This document shows positions 13,455-20,841 of a stretch of DNA of 25,999 nt, in pieces. Within the stretch, counting starts at the first letter, position 1. Each line of letters opens with the position of its first letter. Location of the stretch: positions 1 to 25,999 of the forward strand of contig CAJUOD010000033.1 of assembly GCA_910587875.1 (NCBI GenBank), read 5' to 3'. The position numbers and the translations under genes were made by a program. Below the pieces are notes generated by a model. That model did no database searches and was not told where the DNA came from. It was given only the letters and a program-made list of their open reading frames with translations. Origin of the DNA: an uncultured Oscillibacter sp. (GTDB lineage: Bacteria; Bacillota; Clostridia; Oscillospirales; Oscillospiraceae).

Positions 13455-14681
13455 TCATTCTTCCTCCGTCTGAACGGCGCTCCCGCCCAGGCCGAAGTCC
13501 TCCGCCGCGCTGCCGGTGTCCCGGCGGAGCATATGCTCCATGACCCGGATGTCCGAGTCCACGTCCATGGCGTCCGCCTGGTAGAGCTCGTCCAGCTGGT
13601 GCTCGAAGCCCTTGACGATGGAGTCCATGGTATTCTCGATGCGCTCCTTGGCCTGGCGGAGGTTGTCCCCCTCCACCCCGGCGGCCTCGAAGGAGGCGTA
13701 GGAGTCCAGCAGCTTCTGGGTGGTGGGCAGGTAGTAGTTCAGGAAGGTGCCGATGCGGTCCTTCTTCCGGGGGTCCTCCTCCACGGCCTTGAAGATCTTG
13801 GCGGTGATCTCCTCCAGCCGGTCGATTTTGGCGGAGAGGACGGGGTCCGCAATCTGATCGTTGGCCCGGCGGATGTTGCGGAGGATGCCGGAATAGCCCT
13901 CCTCCGCCTCCTTGGGGACTTCGGCGGCCCCCCGGGGCGCGGCCTCCGCCGTCCCCCGGGCCTCCGCCTGGACGGCCTCCTCAAAGCGGCGGCGGAACTC
14001 CTCTCCCGCCCCGCTGGAGCGGAACAGGTAGCCCAGCTCCATGTTGAGGTAGGCCTTGCCGCCGAAGTAGCCCTTGTCGATCATCTTCTCCAGGTCCTTC
14101 TCCACCCGCCGCTCGGAGTAGCCCAGGGTCCGGGCCAGCTCGTCAATGGGCATGGCCTCCCGGTCGCCCAGGACCAGGAGGTACTTGGAGAAGCGTTTCA
14201 GCTGCCGGTCCATAGAGAAGCCGCTGTAGAGCATGGCTCCGCCTCCGGCGGTCAGGGCCAGCCCGCTCAACAGGTCCTCCAGCCACCAAAAGCCGGCTAC
14301 CCCTTCCTGTATGGCCCACAGGGTGCTGCTCAGCCCGTTCCCCGTGGCCCTCAGGCCGAAGAACAGCACAATCAGGCCGATGATTTTCAGCCACCGGGCG
14401 GTGGACTTCTTGGTCGCCGGGGACTTGGTGACCTTCTTCACCGCCTTGGTCGCCTTGGTCTGCCGGTGGGGCGGGGCGGAAGCCGCGCTCCTGGAAGTCC
14501 CGGCCTGTCCCGCCGTCCCCTGGAGGGGCGGGGCCTTTTGGGCGGGCTTCTTCTCGTCCTCGGCGAAGAGCTTGCCGAAGAGCAGCAGCAGCCCCAGGGG
14601 CCAGAAGGCCCAGAAGGCCAGGACAATCAGCGGCCAGCTCCAATCCCCTCCACCGGAGGTCTTTTTCTTGTTCTCCGCCAT
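13455..14681 (-). CDS. XpaC-like (5-bromo-4-chloroindolyl phosphate hydrolysis family) membrane protein
   Basis: The 408-residue protein has a membrane helix near the N-terminus (~16-38), a Lys/Ala/Pro/Thr-rich linker (to ~92) and two further hydrophobic segments (~97-113 and ~134-152). A winged-helix-like patch follows (GDREAMPIDELARTLGYSERRVEKDL, ~170-200), then a long helical C-terminus containing FLNYYLPTTQKLLDSYASFE, the hallmark of the XpaC family. XpaC family proteins usually sit beside TelA/toxic-anion-resistance genes; none is present here. The biochemical name comes from an indirect B. subtilis phenotype, and the true role is unknown. The gene follows ynzC by 3 nt with GGAGGAG inside the ynzC end, so the two are coupled. 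Confidence 0.8.
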   Translation of the reverse strand: MAENKKKTSGGGDWSWPLIVLAFWAFWPLGLLLLFGKLFAEDEKKPAQKAPPLQGTAGQAGTSRSAASAPPHRQTKATKAVKKVTKSPATKKSTARWLKIIGLIVLFFGLRATGNGLSSTLWAIQEGVAGFWWLEDLLSGLALTAGGGAMLYSGFSMDRQLKRFSKYLLVLGDREAMPIDELARTLGYSERRVEKDLEKMIDKGYFGGKAYLNMELGYLFRSSGAGEEFRRRFEEAVQAEARGTAEAAPRGAAEVPKEAEEGYSGILRNIRRANDQIADPVLSAKIDRLEEITAKIFKAVEEDPRKKDRIGTFLNYYLPTTQKLLDSYASFEAAGVEGDNLRQAKERIENTMDSIVKGFEHQLDELYQADAMDVDSDIRVMEHMLRRDTGSAAEDFGLGGSAVQTEEE

Positions 14682-14684
14682 AGC

Positions 14685-14897
14685 TCACTCCTCCGTCTCT
14701 TTCTTCTCCAGCTTCCGCTTGTTCCCCTGCTCGTCCACAATGTAGGTGTTGTCCAGCTGGGCCTGTAAATTCCCCACTACCGAGTCGATATAGGCCCGGC
14801 GGAGGGCGGCCCGCTCCTTCTCCTCGTCCGGGGTCAAGCCCACGAACCGGGCCTTCCGGGCCAGCTCGTTGATGCGGTCGATCTGCTCCTTGGTCAT
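14685..14897 (-). CDS. ynzC: DUF896 protein, YnzC family
   Basis: The 70-residue protein is a clear DUF896 member: EQIDRINELARKAR at the start, then LTPDEEKERAALRRAYIDSVVGNLQAQLDNTYIVDEQG. The family is a small cytoplasmic three-helix bundle of unknown biochemical function; B. subtilis YneA-operon neighbours link one member to the SOS region, which is not seen here. ATG 14895-14897 has GGAGGGGG upstream. It lies between ylmH and xpaC on the same strand, and a 13-codon frame with its own ribosome site ends across its start codon. Confidence 0.93.
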   Translation of the reverse strand: MTKEQIDRINELARKARFVGLTPDEEKERAALRRAYIDSVVGNLQAQLDNTYIVDEQGNKRKLEKKETEE

Positions 14898-14935
14898 GCC
14901 TCTTCCCCCTCCGTTTCAAACTCATATTCCAGCAT
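14894..14935 (-). CDS. Possible 13-residue leader peptide coupled to ynzC
   Basis: AGGAGG lies 8 nt before ATG 14933-14935. The frame (MLEYEFETEGEEA) ends in a TGA that overlaps the ynzC start as ATGA. The spacing is textbook, but the peptide is too short for any sequence judgement. It may be a translated leader, or chance. Confidence 0.3.
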   Translation of the reverse strand: MLEYEFETEGEEA

Positions 14936-15002
14936 CCCAAACGCCTCCTGTATTCCATACGGCCTTCCGGCCCGTCATTCTTCAAAGTTTCACCAGGGCC
15001 CC

Positions 15003-15794
15003 TCAAACGTAAACCTGCAGCACGATGGAGATCCGCCCCTTCCGGGTCAGGCCCCCCACCTCCGCCAGCTCGAACTTCCCAAAGCCCCGGGCGGACACCA
15101 CGTCTCCCGCCTCCAGGAGCTTGTCCGGCTTCACGCACTCCCGCCAGTTGAGCTGGACCCTGCCGCTCTCGATGAGGGCGGCGGCCTTGCCCCGGGCCAA
15201 TCGAAAGCCGGAGGCCGCCACCGCGTCCAGCCGCAGGGAGCTGACCGTGTCCCGGACCTCCTTCCGCTGGACCGCGGGAATGTGGAGGTTTTCCGGCTCT
15301 ATGGCGGACACGCTGAGCTTCGCCCGCCCGGCGGAGTCCCAGCTCTGGAGAAGGAAGTCCGCCACGCCCTCCAGCACCAGCAGGTCCGCGCTGTCTGGGG
15401 CCACTAAAATGTCCCCGATCTTCTCCCGGACCACGCCCATACCCATGAGGCTCCCGAGAAAATCCCGGTGGGTCAGCTTGTCCTCTTCCCGAAACGAGGC
15501 CCGGAGGCAGCGGATAGGGCTCTCGGCGTTCTCCGCCTCCAGCCAGTCGGGGAGGAAGAGGATGATCTGTCGCTCCGCCCCCTCGTAGCCCCCTTGGAGG
15601 ACATATGAGGTCTCGGAAACTCCCGCCAGGCGCAGAAGGTCCAGGGCCTGGGCCCTCTGCTGGGGGCTCAAGAAGTCCGTCGAGGTTGGGATATTCCGGC
15701 TGTCCGCCTGCTCCGCCCGGTCCAGGACCTTCGCCAGGGTCAGCCGGTCCTCCCCGCTAAGGCCCAGGCGGTCCAACAACGCGCCCTTATCCAT
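15003..15794 (-). CDS. ylmH: YlmH-type S4-domain RNA-binding protein
   Basis: A 263-residue protein with an N-terminal/middle domain typical of YlmH (SPQQRAQALDLLR near 43-55, REEDKLTHRDFLGSLMGMGVVREKIGDI near 102-129) and a C-terminal S4 RNA-binding domain (~188-250: LRLDAVAASGFRLARGKAAALIESGRVQLNW). Family members bind ribosomal RNA and have been tied to ribosome rescue on 50S subunits and, in streptococci and Bacillus, to the division cluster. Here it lies downstream of an ABC exporter, not in the ylm/div cluster. ATG 15792-15794 overlaps the exporter's stop by 8 nt, so translation is coupled. Confidence 0.93.
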   Translation of the reverse strand: MDKGALLDRLGLSGEDRLTLAKVLDRAEQADSRNIPTSTDFLSPQQRAQALDLLRLAGVSETSYVLQGGYEGAERQIILFLPDWLEAENAESPIRCLRASFREEDKLTHRDFLGSLMGMGVVREKIGDILVAPDSADLLVLEGVADFLLQSWDSAGRAKLSVSAIEPENLHIPAVQRKEVRDTVSSLRLDAVAASGFRLARGKAAALIESGRVQLNWRECVKPDKLLEAGDVVSARGFGKFELAEVGGLTRKGRISIVLQVYV

Positions 15795-17538
15795 GGCGCA
15801 GCTCCTGTGTGCGGACCAGGGCGGCGTAGGCCCCGCCCTTCGCCATCAGCTCCTCGTGGCTCCCCAGCTCCACCATCTTCCCGTCCTCAATGACGGCGAT
15901 GCGGTCCGCGTTCCGGACCGTGGAGAGCCGGTGGGCGATGATGATGGTGGTCCGGCCCTGGGAGAGCTTGTCAAAGGCCTCCTGGAGCTTGGCCTCCGTC
16001 ACGCTGTCCAGGGCCGACGTGGCCTCGTCCAGAATCAGCACCGGGGGGTCCTTCAGGAAGATGCGGGCGATGGAGATCCGCTGCTTCTGCCCGCCGGAGA
16101 GGAGCACGCCCCGCTCCCCCACGTAGGTGTTGAAGCCCTCGGGCATGGCGCAGATGTCGTCGTAGATCTCCGCCAGGCGGGCGGCCCGGGCCACCTCCTC
16201 CTCTGTGGCCCCGGGGCGGCCGTAGCGGATGTTCTCCAGAATGCTGGCGGCAAAGAGGAACACGTCCTGCTGAACCACGCCCACATTCCGCCGGAGGGAC
16301 TCCTGGGTCACCTGCCGCACGTCCGTGCCGTCCAGGAGGATGGCCCCCTGGCTCACGTCGTAAAACCTTGGGATCAGCTGGCAGAGGGTGGACTTCCCCC
16401 CGCCGGAGGGGCCCACCACCGCCAGGGTCTCCCCGGGGCGGATGTGGAGGTCCACGTCGTGGAGCACCGCCGCGTCTCTCTGATAGGCGAAGCTCACGTG
16501 GTCCACGTCGATCCTGCCCTCCACCCGGTCCAGCCGTCTCGCGTCCGGCGCGTCCTTCAGGGCGGGCTCCTCCCGCATGAGCTCGATGAAGCGGCCCAGG
16601 CCCGCCGTGCCGTTGGCGAAGAGCTCGGCGAAGTTGGAGAGCTTCCGCACCGGGTTGACGAAGGTGGTGATGTAGAGGCTGAAGGTGGTCAGGTCGATGA
16701 CGTTCAGCTCCCCCCGCATGATAAACAGGCCCCCGGCGGCGATGACGGCGGCGGAGAGGATGCAGAGGAAGAACTCCATGGTGGCGTTGAAGCGGCCCAT
16801 GGCCTTGTGGAACGCCCGCTTGGAGGTCTTGAAGGTGGCGTTGGAGCTGTCGAATTTCTGGAGCTCCGCCCCCTCGTTGGCGAAGGCCTTGGCCGTCCGG
16901 ATGCCGGAGAGGCCGGACTCGATGTCCGAGTTGATGACGGCGGTTTTCTGCTTCACGGCGGCGGAGGCCTGGCTCATGGAGCGGCGGCAGGACCAGACCA
17001 CGGCGAAGAACACCGGGACGATGCAGGCGATCACCAGGGCCAGCCGCCACTGGATGGTGAACATGATGACCAGGGAGCCCAGAATGGTCACGCCGGAAAT
17101 GAAGATATCCTCCGGCCCGTGGTGGGCCAGCTCCGTGATGTCGAAGAGGTCCGCCGTCAGGCGGCTCATGAGCTGGCCCGTGCGGTTTTTGTCGTAGTAG
17201 TTGAAGCTCAGCTCCTGCATGTGGCGGAAGAGATCGTGGCGGATGTCCGCCTCCACCAGAATGCCGAAGGTGTGGCCCCAGTAGCAGATGACGTAGGTCA
17301 GCAGGGCCCGGAGCACAAAGGCAATGAGGACCACCGCCATGACGGCGAAGAAGGTCCTGTAGGCGCTCTGGGGCAGCAGCTCGTACATGCACCACCGGGA
17401 CACGGCGGGGAAGGCCAGGTCGATCAAGGAGATCAGCAGCGCGCAGGTCATATCCAGGATGAACAGCTTCCGGTGGGGCCGGAAGTAGGAGAGGAAGATT
17501 CTTAAGGGGGATTTCTGCTGGAATTCCTGGGTGGTCAT
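15787..17538 (-). CDS. ABC exporter half-transporter (membrane domain fused to ATPase)
   Basis: A 583-residue type IV (MsbA/BmrA-like) half-transporter. Six membrane helices occupy about residues 20-310, and the ATPase follows from ~340. Key motifs: Walker A GPSGGGKST (376-384), Q-loop Q423/Q424, signature LSGGQKQR (480-487), Walker B VLILDEATSAL with E505, H-loop H536. It should work as a homodimer, or with a second half-transporter not present here; substrate is not readable, and lipids, drugs and peptides are all possible. ATG 17536-17538 follows GGAGG. It leads a same-strand run with ylmH, ynzC and xpaC. Confidence 0.95.
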   Translation of the reverse strand: MTTQEFQQKSPLRIFLSYFRPHRKLFILDMTCALLISLIDLAFPAVSRWCMYELLPQSAYRTFFAVMAVVLIAFVLRALLTYVICYWGHTFGILVEADIRHDLFRHMQELSFNYYDKNRTGQLMSRLTADLFDITELAHHGPEDIFISGVTILGSLVIMFTIQWRLALVIACIVPVFFAVVWSCRRSMSQASAAVKQKTAVINSDIESGLSGIRTAKAFANEGAELQKFDSSNATFKTSKRAFHKAMGRFNATMEFFLCILSAAVIAAGGLFIMRGELNVIDLTTFSLYITTFVNPVRKLSNFAELFANGTAGLGRFIELMREEPALKDAPDARRLDRVEGRIDVDHVSFAYQRDAAVLHDVDLHIRPGETLAVVGPSGGGKSTLCQLIPRFYDVSQGAILLDGTDVRQVTQESLRRNVGVVQQDVFLFAASILENIRYGRPGATEEEVARAARLAEIYDDICAMPEGFNTYVGERGVLLSGGQKQRISIARIFLKDPPVLILDEATSALDSVTEAKLQEAFDKLSQGRTTIIIAHRLSTVRNADRIAVIEDGKMVELGSHEELMAKGGAYAALVRTQELRHG

Positions 17539-17580
17539 AGGGGCGTCCTCCGTTATCAGTACATAATTTTACAGTTTAGG

Positions 17581-17609
17581 ATTATAGCATACCTTTCCGG
17601 CGTATGCAA
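17581..17609 (-). promoter_or_regulatory. Promoter of the ABC-ylmH-ynzC-xpaC run
   Basis: Minus-strand TTGCAT (17609-17604) and TATAAT (17586-17581) are 17 bp apart, about 45 bp before the ABC start codon. Confidence 0.82.
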
Positions 17610-17613
17610 GAAA

Positions 17614-17643
17614 CAACCCCGGACGCTTTCGCGTTCGGGGTTG
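17614..17643 (-). terminator. Terminator of the SH3-domain protein gene
   Basis: Thirteen-base arms CAACCCCGAACGC / GCGTCCGGGGTTG (one G-T pair) with loop GAAA, then TTTCTT on the minus strand. Confidence 0.85.
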
Positions 17644-17666
17644 CCCTTATCTTTAGGCGAATACGC

Positions 17667-18734
17667 TCAGGCGTTTGCCAGGAACTCGCCCTTCATATAG
17701 CCAGTGGTGGTCACGCCGCCCACGGCTGTAAAGGTGATCTCGTACCAGTCTCCGGTCCCGGTGGCGCGGACCACCTGGACGGAGCCGCCGTTGGGCACGG
17801 TGGCCAGGATGTCATAGGTGGTGCCGGGGCCGGAGCGGACCCGGACGCCGTTGCCGCCGTTGACCACCACGGCCTTGCCCGCCTTCAGGGACCCGCCGCC
17901 GGAGGACGGCGTGCTGGGCGCGGGCGTCGTTGTGGTCGTGGAGGGCGGGGTGGTGGTCGTGGTCCCGCCGGAGGACGGCGCGGAGCCGCCGCCGGTGACC
18001 CGGACGATGCAGATGGCCCGCTTGGACCCGTCCGTCACCACCACGTTGGTAGTGCCGGAGGCCACGGGGGTAATCGTTCCGTCGCTGGCCACGGTGGCCA
18101 CGGCGGGATTCTCGCTGATCCAGGTGTAGGTCCCGGTGCCGCCGGACACCCGCAGCTTATGGGCCCCCTCGGAGACGTTCCGGGTGAAGTCCGTGCTGCT
18201 CAGGGTCAGGCCCTTGGGCAGGGCCGCGGCGGAGGCGTAGCTCATGCCGCCGCTGGAAGTCCCCTCGCCGCCGGAGCCCGTGCCCCCCTCGGGCATGGAG
18301 CCGCCGTCGGGCGCTTCGGGGGTATCCGTGCCGCCGGGCTCGCCGGCGCCCTCGGGATCCTCCGTCCCGGCGGGGTCCACGGCGGGGGTGTTCCCCGGCG
18401 TCGTTCCGATCCCCGGCTTCTGGACGTCCGTAATGCCGGGCTTGTTGTCCTCCGGCTCCTTGTCCTTATCCTTGCCGAAGAACTTGTCCCCGTAGAGGAG
18501 ATAGACCAGCAGAAGGGCCATCAGGACGATCAGGACGATCAAAATGGGCGTCACAATGCCGTAGGCGCTCCGCCCGCCCCGGCCGCCGGGGCTCCGGGTT
18601 CCCTCCCGGAGGATGGGACGGCGGGCAGGCTCCTGCTGCTCCTCCTCCCAGTACTCCTCCTCCTCGCAGAAGGGACACTCTTTATAAGTATCGGAATATC
18701 TCTCCCCGCAGACGGGGCAGCGCTTCATTGCCAT
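17667..18734 (-). CDS. Zinc-ribbon / membrane helix / bacterial Ig-like / SH3 protein
   Basis: The 355-residue protein is a clear chain of modules. Residues 6-23 are a zinc ribbon (CPVCGERYSDTYKECPFC), followed by an acidic segment. One membrane helix lies at ~59-81, then a long Pro/Gly/Thr/Glu-rich spacer (~90-170). A bacterial Ig-like (Big_2) domain follows at ~180-255, with the typical WISENPAVATVASDGTITPVASGTTNV pattern. A second Thr/Pro/Ser linker leads to a C-terminal SH3_3 domain (NGVRVRSGPGTTYDILATVPNG to the end). The last two modules should be outside the cell, where SH3 domains often bind peptidoglycan. I start it at ATG 18732-18734 because GGGAGG lies 6 nt upstream; the frame upstream crosses the divergent promoters. 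No catalytic domain is present. Confidence 0.85.
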   Translation of the reverse strand: MAMKRCPVCGERYSDTYKECPFCEEEEYWEEEQQEPARRPILREGTRSPGGRGGRSAYGIVTPILIVLIVLMALLLVYLLYGDKFFGKDKDKEPEDNKPGITDVQKPGIGTTPGNTPAVDPAGTEDPEGAGEPGGTDTPEAPDGGSMPEGGTGSGGEGTSSGGMSYASAAALPKGLTLSSTDFTRNVSEGAHKLRVSGGTGTYTWISENPAVATVASDGTITPVASGTTNVVVTDGSKRAICIVRVTGGGSAPSSGGTTTTTPPSTTTTTPAPSTPSSGGGSLKAGKAVVVNGGNGVRVRSGPGTTYDILATVPNGGSVQVVRATGTGDWYEITFTAVGGVTTTGYMKGEFLANA

Positions 18735-18800
18735 ATCGGTCCTCCCGTATGTTATCTTCATCGTCAAAACCCGATGGGTTTTGCTATCACCGCATTTTCT

Positions 18801-18829
18801 ATCATATCCATTTTCCAGTCCGCCGTCAA
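18801..18829 (-). promoter_or_regulatory. Promoter of the SH3-domain protein gene
   Basis: Minus-strand TTGACG (18829-18824) and TATGAT (18806-18801) are 17 bp apart, 67 bp upstream of the start codon. Confidence 0.72.
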
Positions 18830-18869
18830 GTGCGAGTTCGTCAAAATTTGTGAACTTTTCAGGTTCTCC

Positions 18870-18897
18870 TTGCTTTTTCGCCCCGGAACCATATAAT
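18870..18897 (+). promoter_or_regulatory. Promoter of the uridine kinase family gene
   Basis: TTGCTT (18870-18875) and TATAAT (18892-18897) are 16 bp apart, 42 bp upstream of ATG 18940. Confidence 0.72.
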
Positions 18898-18939
18898 GGA
18901 ACTTGGGGAATCGAATCGAATTGACGGGAGGTATGCGGC

Positions 18940-19557
18940 ATGAGCGCCATCATCATCGGAATCGCCGGAGGAAGCGGCTCCGGCAAAACCACCCTGGCCC
19001 AGCACTTGAAAGACCATTTCGGCGGCAGCGTCACCGTCATCGGGCACGACAGCTACTACAGGCGGCAGGAGGGCAAGACCTACGAGGAGCGGGCCCTCCA
19101 GAACTACGACCATCCCGACGCCTTTGAGACGGACCTGCTGGTCCGCCACCTCCAGGAGCTGCGGGAGGGCCGGTCCATCCAGTGCCCGGTGTACTCTTAC
19201 GTGGACCACAACCGGACGGACCAGACCGTGGAGATTTTTCCCACCAAAGTTCTGATTGTGGAGGGCTTCCTGATTCTCCACGAGCCCCGTCTCCGGGAGC
19301 TGTTCGACATCAAGATCTTCGTGGAGACCGACGCGGACGAGCGCATCCTCCGCCGGGCCCTCCGGGACGTGGAGGAGCGGGGCCGGACCCTGCGGTCCGT
19401 GGTGACCCAGTACCTGACCACGGTAAAGCCCATGCACGAGCAGTACGTGGAGCCCTCCCGGAAGTACGCGGACATCGTCGTCCTGGAGGGCGGGCACAAC
19501 CTGGTGGCCCTGGAGATGATTATGCAGCGCATCCAGAACCATATCGACCGGGAGTGA
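18940..19557 (+). CDS. udk: Uridine kinase family protein
   Basis: A 205-residue P-loop kinase of the uridine kinase/phosphoribulokinase family, which phosphorylates uridine (and cytidine) to the monophosphate in pyrimidine salvage. The P-loop is AGGSGSGKTT with K16. The substrate-site motif HDSYYR contains D37. NYDHPDAFETDLL (about 54-66) is the family's signature, followed by the lid with ERILRRALRDVEERGRT (~135-151). Length agrees with bacterial Udk (about 205-215). ATG 18940-18942 follows GGGAGG. It is transcribed alone, divergent from the SH3 protein, and ends at a GC hairpin. Confidence 0.93.
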   Translation: MSAIIIGIAGGSGSGKTTLAQHLKDHFGGSVTVIGHDSYYRRQEGKTYEERALQNYDHPDAFETDLLVRHLQELREGRSIQCPVYSYVDHNRTDQTVEIFPTKVLIVEGFLILHEPRLRELFDIKIFVETDADERILRRALRDVEERGRTLRSVVTQYLTTVKPMHEQYVEPSRKYADIVVLEGGHNLVALEMIMQRIQNHIDRE

Positions 19558-19563
19558 ACCGGC

Positions 19564-19590
19564 GGGCCTCCGGCGTTTCACCGGGGGCCC
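19564..19590 (+). terminator. GC hairpin after udk, possible terminator
   Basis: GGGCCTCCGG (19564-19573) pairs over ten positions with CCGGGGGCCC (19581-19590). It is followed by CTTC then an A run rather than a U run, so it is a weak or factor-aided terminator at best. Confidence 0.45.
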
Positions 19591-19614
19591 CTTCAAAAAA
19601 ATAAAAATTGGGGG

Positions 19615-19643
19615 TTGCATTTTCCGCCCCGCTGTCGTATACT
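19615..19643 (+). promoter_or_regulatory. Promoter of the FMN riboswitch-ribU unit
   Basis: TTGCAT (19615-19620) and TATACT (19638-19643) are 17 bp apart, about 7 nt before the expected transcript start and 30 nt before the aptamer. Confidence 0.8.
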
Positions 19644-19668
19644 GACCCCAGGAAACAGAACTGAATAC

Positions 19669-19803
19669 TTTGTCTTCAGGGCGGGGCGCAATTCCCCACT
19701 GGCGGTACAGTCCGCGACCGGAGGCCGTTCTCTTAAAGTACGGCCCCCGCTGACCCGGTGAGACTCCGGGACCAACAGTCACAGTCTGGATGGAAGAAGA
19801 TGA
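19669..19803 (+). ncRNA. FMN riboswitch (RFN element)
   Basis: Conserved blocks appear in order: TCTTCAGGGCGGGG, CAATTCCCCACTGGCGGTA, CCGCGACCGG, a variable stem GGCCGT...ACGGCC, CCGCTGACCCGGTGA, CCGGGACCAACAGTCA and CAGTCTGGATGGAAGAAGA. TCTTC (19673-19677) closes P1 with GAAGA near 19796-19800. It binds flavin mononucleotide and usually turns expression off when FMN is plentiful. It stands in front of ribU, its most common target in Firmicutes. Confidence 0.97.
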
Positions 19804-19816
19804 GTGCGGCTTGAGC

Positions 19817-19840
19817 CGCGCCTTTCGGCGCGCTTCTTTG
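19817..19840 (+). terminator. Expression-platform hairpin of the FMN riboswitch
   Basis: CGCGCC-TTTC-GGCGCG (19817-19832) is followed by CTTCTTTG. An alternative hairpin GCGGC-TTGA-GCCGC (19806-19819) shares GCCGC with it, so the two exclude each other, as expected of a switch. The U run is short. Confidence 0.55.
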
Positions 19841-19908
19841 CTGCTTGTTCACCTTGGAGAAGTCAAAGCGTCCAGGGTGTTTTCAAGTATGTAAAGGAGT
19901 GCTTTCTT

Positions 19909-20655
19909 ATGTCCAACTACGAGTCCAATGTCACCACCGCCCCCGCCGACGATTACGCCGCCGGAGCCGCCGCCGAGCTCCGGATGCACCGGGAATCCCA
20001 AAGCGCCGTCAAGACCGTCACCTCCCTGGCCATGCTGACCGCCCTGACCTATGTGGCCATGATCCTCAGCAAGATGCTGCCCCAGATCTCCGGCTTCCTC
20101 CAGATGGATGTGAAGGACACCGTGGTCTGCATCGGCGGCTTCCTCTTCGGGCCCCTGTCCGCCGCCGTCATCTCCATCGTGGTGGCCCTGGTGGAGATGT
20201 TCACGGTCAGCGACACGGGGATCATCGGCCTCATCATGAACGTGCTGGCCACCTGCGCCTTCTGCTGCACCGCCTCCTTCGTCTACAAGAAAATGCGCAC
20301 TCGGAAGGGCGCGGTCCTGGGCCTGCTCCTGGGCACCCTGGTCCTGACGGTGGTCATGGTCCTGTGGAACTACCTGATTACCCCCATCTACATGCACATG
20401 GACCGCTCCGTCGTGGCCGCCATGCTGCCCACGGTCTTCCTCCCCTTTAACCTGGTGAAGGGCGGGCTGAACACGGCCCTGATCCTGGTCCTCTACAAGC
20501 CCGTGGTCACCGCCCTGCGGAAGGCCAGGCTGGCCCCCGAGCGGGACGCTTCCTCCCAGAGCGCCGACCGCTTCGACGCGGGCTTCCTGCTGTTCTCCTT
20601 CGCTCTGCTGGCCACCTTCGTCCTGCTGGTGCTGGTCCTGGCGGGCAAAATCTGA
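19909..20655 (+). CDS. ribU: Riboflavin transporter RibU (ECF S component)
   Basis: A 248-residue membrane protein with six helices between about residues 40 and 245, after an Ala-rich hydrophilic start. It is the substrate-binding S component that works with the shared ECF ATPase/EcfT module (not encoded here) to import riboflavin. The family pattern FLQMDVKDTVVCIGGFLFGPLSAAVISIVVALVEM is visible (~62-96), as is the late FNLVKGGLNTAL. ATG 19909-19911 follows AAAGGAG; an earlier in-frame ATG at 19804 would translate through the riboswitch platform and is rejected. FMN riboswitch control strongly supports riboflavin as substrate. The gene ends at a strong terminator. Confidence 0.95.
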   Translation: MSNYESNVTTAPADDYAAGAAAELRMHRESQSAVKTVTSLAMLTALTYVAMILSKMLPQISGFLQMDVKDTVVCIGGFLFGPLSAAVISIVVALVEMFTVSDTGIIGLIMNVLATCAFCCTASFVYKKMRTRKGAVLGLLLGTLVLTVVMVLWNYLITPIYMHMDRSVVAAMLPTVFLPFNLVKGGLNTALILVLYKPVVTALRKARLAPERDASSQSADRFDAGFLLFSFALLATFVLLVLVLAGKI

Positions 20656-20683
20656 ATCCAAAACCCCTTGTATGCTCAAATCT

Positions 20684-20715
20684 CGGGGCGGAGCCTGACG
20701 GCTCCGCCCCGTTTT
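20684..20715 (+). terminator. ribU terminator
   Basis: Perfect 12-bp stem CGGGGCGGAGCC / GGCTCCGCCCCG with loop TGAC, followed by TTTTCTC. Confidence 0.95.
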
Positions 20716-20780
20716 CTCCCCGGGTTCCCCCCTCATTGGAAAAATTTCCAAAAATTTCCGATCATTGTGACAAAAGCTAC

Positions 20781-20809
20781 TTGCATTTTTTGGAAAACTT
20801 TGCTATCAT
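20781..20809 (+). promoter_or_regulatory. Promoter of the MntR/DtxR-type regulator
   Basis: TTGCAT (20781-20786) and TATCAT (20804-20809) are 17 bp apart, 32 bp before the TTG start. AT-rich repeats (GGAAAAATTTCC, AAATTTCC and TTTTGGAAAAC between 20738 and 20799) overlap or precede it and could be autoregulatory sites. Confidence 0.72.
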
Positions 20810-20841
20810 GGGTAAATTAAGCAGAAGGGAGGCGCATTGCT

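Noticed and set aside
15793..17505. A 570-codon open frame on the plus strand opposite the ABC exporter
   Set aside because: It is rich in His, Gly, Gln, Val and Asp with no domains, the normal by-product of high-G+C third codon positions in the real gene on the other strand.
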